In this document: piece after piece, positions 6,240-7,286 of the stretch
Position numbering within the stretch: the stretch's first letter is position 1
Layout: each line of letters begins with the position of its first letter
Source: Streptosporangiaceae bacterium
GTDB lineage: Bacteria; Actinomycetota; Actinomycetes; Streptosporangiales; Streptosporangiaceae
Direction: 5' to 3'
DNA: 7,286 nucleotides
Assembly: GCA_030052355.1 (NCBI GenBank)
Contig: JASIGS010000154.1
Coordinates: 1-7,286, forward strand
The notes under the pieces: model-generated
What the model saw: the letters and a program-made list of their open reading frames with translations, nothing else
Database searches by the model: none
What the model was told of the DNA's origin: nothing
Position numbers and translations under genes: made by a program

Positions 6240-6560
6240 TCAGACAGCGACCTCAAGCTCGCTGACCTGGCCGAACGCGGCCTTCACGCCGCGCTCGGCC
6301 GATATGCCGCCAGGAGCTAGCACCCGAAGGGTCCAGTCGCCGGGCGCGGGGAAGAAGCGGAAACCGCCGTCCTCACCAAGTGGTACCTCGGCGACGAAGT
6401 CGCCGCCGGAGTTCAGCAACCGTGCGTACCCCACGTGCACCGGCGATCCGCCCTTTGTCACCTTGCCCTGAATCACGGCCTGGTTCCCGGCCACGGTGAT
6501 CGGGGCACCTCCAGCCGGAGCTCCGCAGCCTCCTGCGGACGCCTGCTGGTTATCGCTCAT
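6240..6560 (-). CDS. sseC: DUF1416 protein, SseC-like partner of the sulfurtransferase
   Basis: A 106-residue protein matching the small SseC/DUF1416 family that accompanies CysA2/SseA-type rhodaneses in mycobacteria and other actinobacteria. The N-terminus is polar and carries the only cysteine (residue 12, in GGCGAPAGG). From about residue 22 it is a small beta-rich domain: AVIQGKVTKGGSPVHVGYAR, LLNSGGDFVAEV, GGFRFFPAPGDWTLRVLAPG, ending SELEVAV. This resembles the carboxypeptidase-regulatory-like beta-sandwich fold, and FRFF.APG.WTLR is the recognisable family core. The ATG overlaps the sulfurtransferase stop (ATGA at 6557-6560), so the two are translationally coupled. The biochemical function of the family is not firmly established; a role in sulfur metabolism is inferred from the pairing. 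Confidence 0.88.
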   Translation of the reverse strand: MSDNQQASAGGCGAPAGGAPITVAGNQAVIQGKVTKGGSPVHVGYARLLNSGGDFVAEVPLGEDGGFRFFPAPGDWTLRVLAPGGISAERGVKAAFGQVSELEVAV

Positions 6561-7286
6561 GCCGGGTCACCGACCTCGATCGGAACCCCCACGAGCGAGC
6601 CGTACTCAGTCCACGATCCGTCGTAGTTCTTGACGTTCGGCTGGCCGAGCAGCTCGTGCAGCACGAACCAGGTATGCGCCGACCGCTCGCCGATGCGGCA
6701 GTAGGCGATGGTGTCCCTGCCGAAGTCGACGCCGACGCCGCCGTACAGCGTGCGCAGCGCATCGTCGGACTTGAACGTCCCGTCCTCCTCGGCAGCCTTC
6801 GACCACGGCACGTTCTTCGCCGTCGGGATGTGGCCGCCACGCTGAGCCTGCTCCTGCGGCAGGTGTGCGGGTGCCAGCAGCCGGCCAGCGAACTCGTCGG
6901 GTGACCGCACGTCGACCAGGTTCCGGCTGCCGATGGCGCTGACCACCTCGTCTCGGAGCGCCCGGATCGAGGCGTCCTGCTCCTTGGCCTTGTAACTGGT
7001 CGCGGGCCGGTGCGGCACGTCGGTCACCAGTTCGCGGGACTCAAGCTCCCACTTCTTCCGGCCGCCGTCGAGCAGCTTGACGTCCTGATGGCCGTAGAGC
7101 TTGAAGTACCAGTACGCGTACGCGGCGAACCAGTTGTTGTTGCCCCCGTACAGAATGACCGTGTCGTCGTTGGAGATGCCGCGCTCCGAGAGCAGCTTCT
7201 CGAAACCGGCCCTGTCCACGAAGTCACGGCGCACCGGGTCCTGCAGGTCCTTCTTCCAGTCGATCTTTACGGCCCCGCGGATGTGG
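6557..7286 (-). CDS. Thiosulfate sulfurtransferase (rhodanese), CysA2/SseA type; N-terminus off the right edge
   Basis: The visible 242 residues are the C-terminal part of a two-domain rhodanese, which transfers sulfane sulfur from thiosulfate to cyanide or other thiophilic acceptors through a cysteine persulfide. The visible start reads HIRGAVKIDWKKDLQDPVRR, part of the inactive N-terminal domain, followed by TVILYGGNNNWFAAYAYWYF and VKLLDGGRKKW. The second domain begins near NLVDVRSPDEF and contains GHIPTAKNVPW and the active loop CRIGERSA, whose Cys codon is at 6698-6700. This loop and the WFVLHELLG segment after it match the actinobacterial CysA2/SseA type. Roughly 40 N-terminal residues are missing past the edge. 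The frame clearly continues upstream of the GTG at 7232-7234, so that codon is not the start. Its 3' end overlaps sseC. Confidence 0.95.
   Translation of the reverse strand, partial: HIRGAVKIDWKKDLQDPVRRDFVDRAGFEKLLSERGISNDDTVILYGGNNNWFAAYAYWYFKLYGHQDVKLLDGGRKKWELESRELVTDVPHRPATSYKAKEQDASIRALRDEVVSAIGSRNLVDVRSPDEFAGRLLAPAHLPQEQAQRGGHIPTAKNVPWSKAAEEDGTFKSDDALRTLYGGVGVDFGRDTIAYCRIGERSAHTWFVLHELLGQPNVKNYDGSWTEYGSLVGVPIEVGDPA

Noticed and set aside
1..7286. tRNA, rRNA, CRISPR array, insertion sequence or integrase attachment site
   Set aside because: I saw no repeat-spacer pattern, no transposase or integrase motifs, no tRNA-like cloverleaf, and no long direct repeats.

Overview
The window is high-GC bacterial DNA with strongly GC-biased third codon positions and GTG starts. 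It also carries an actinobacterial-type CysA2/SseA rhodanese paired with a DUF1416 (SseC) protein. Together these point to an actinomycete-like actinobacterium; the genus cannot be fixed from the sequence. Every gene I can support lies on the minus strand, so the window reads right to left.

Right end (7286 to 6240): a thiosulfate sulfurtransferase, cut by the window edge at its N-terminus, overlaps a small DUF1416/SseC gene through an ATGA junction. This sulfur unit ends in a strong intrinsic terminator with a 17-bp perfect stem at 6170-6214. A short AT-rich gap (about 6085-6170) follows and holds a GGTCACT/AGTGAAC inverted repeat that resembles an actinobacterial PHO box.

Middle (6030 to 1853): a complete high-affinity phosphate ABC importer in the order pstB-pstS-pstC-pstA, with the ATPase first rather than last as in the common pstSCAB order. 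pstS, pstC and pstA are tightly packed (gaps of 4 and 27 bp). pstB is separated from pstS by about 140 bp filled with four successive inverted repeats. Two of these share the same arm sequence and can form a competing third hairpin, so the leader looks able to switch between folds just upstream of the pstS ribosome binding site. No phoU or two-component regulator is present.

Left end (1846 to 1): six bases after pstA begins a GntR/UTRA-type transcriptional regulator. Six bases after that begins a long open frame that runs off the left edge. It encodes a protein with hydrophobic N-terminal segments followed by a region laid out like the start of a membrane-anchored conjugation/FtsK-type ATPase, but without a recognisable Walker A motif. 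The close spacing suggests the phosphate importer, the regulator and this membrane protein may be co-transcribed. The link between phosphate uptake and the last two genes is inference.

The most interesting parts are the structured pstB-pstS spacer, the rearranged pst order with its candidate PHO box, and the regulator/membrane-ATPase-like pair appended to a phosphate operon.
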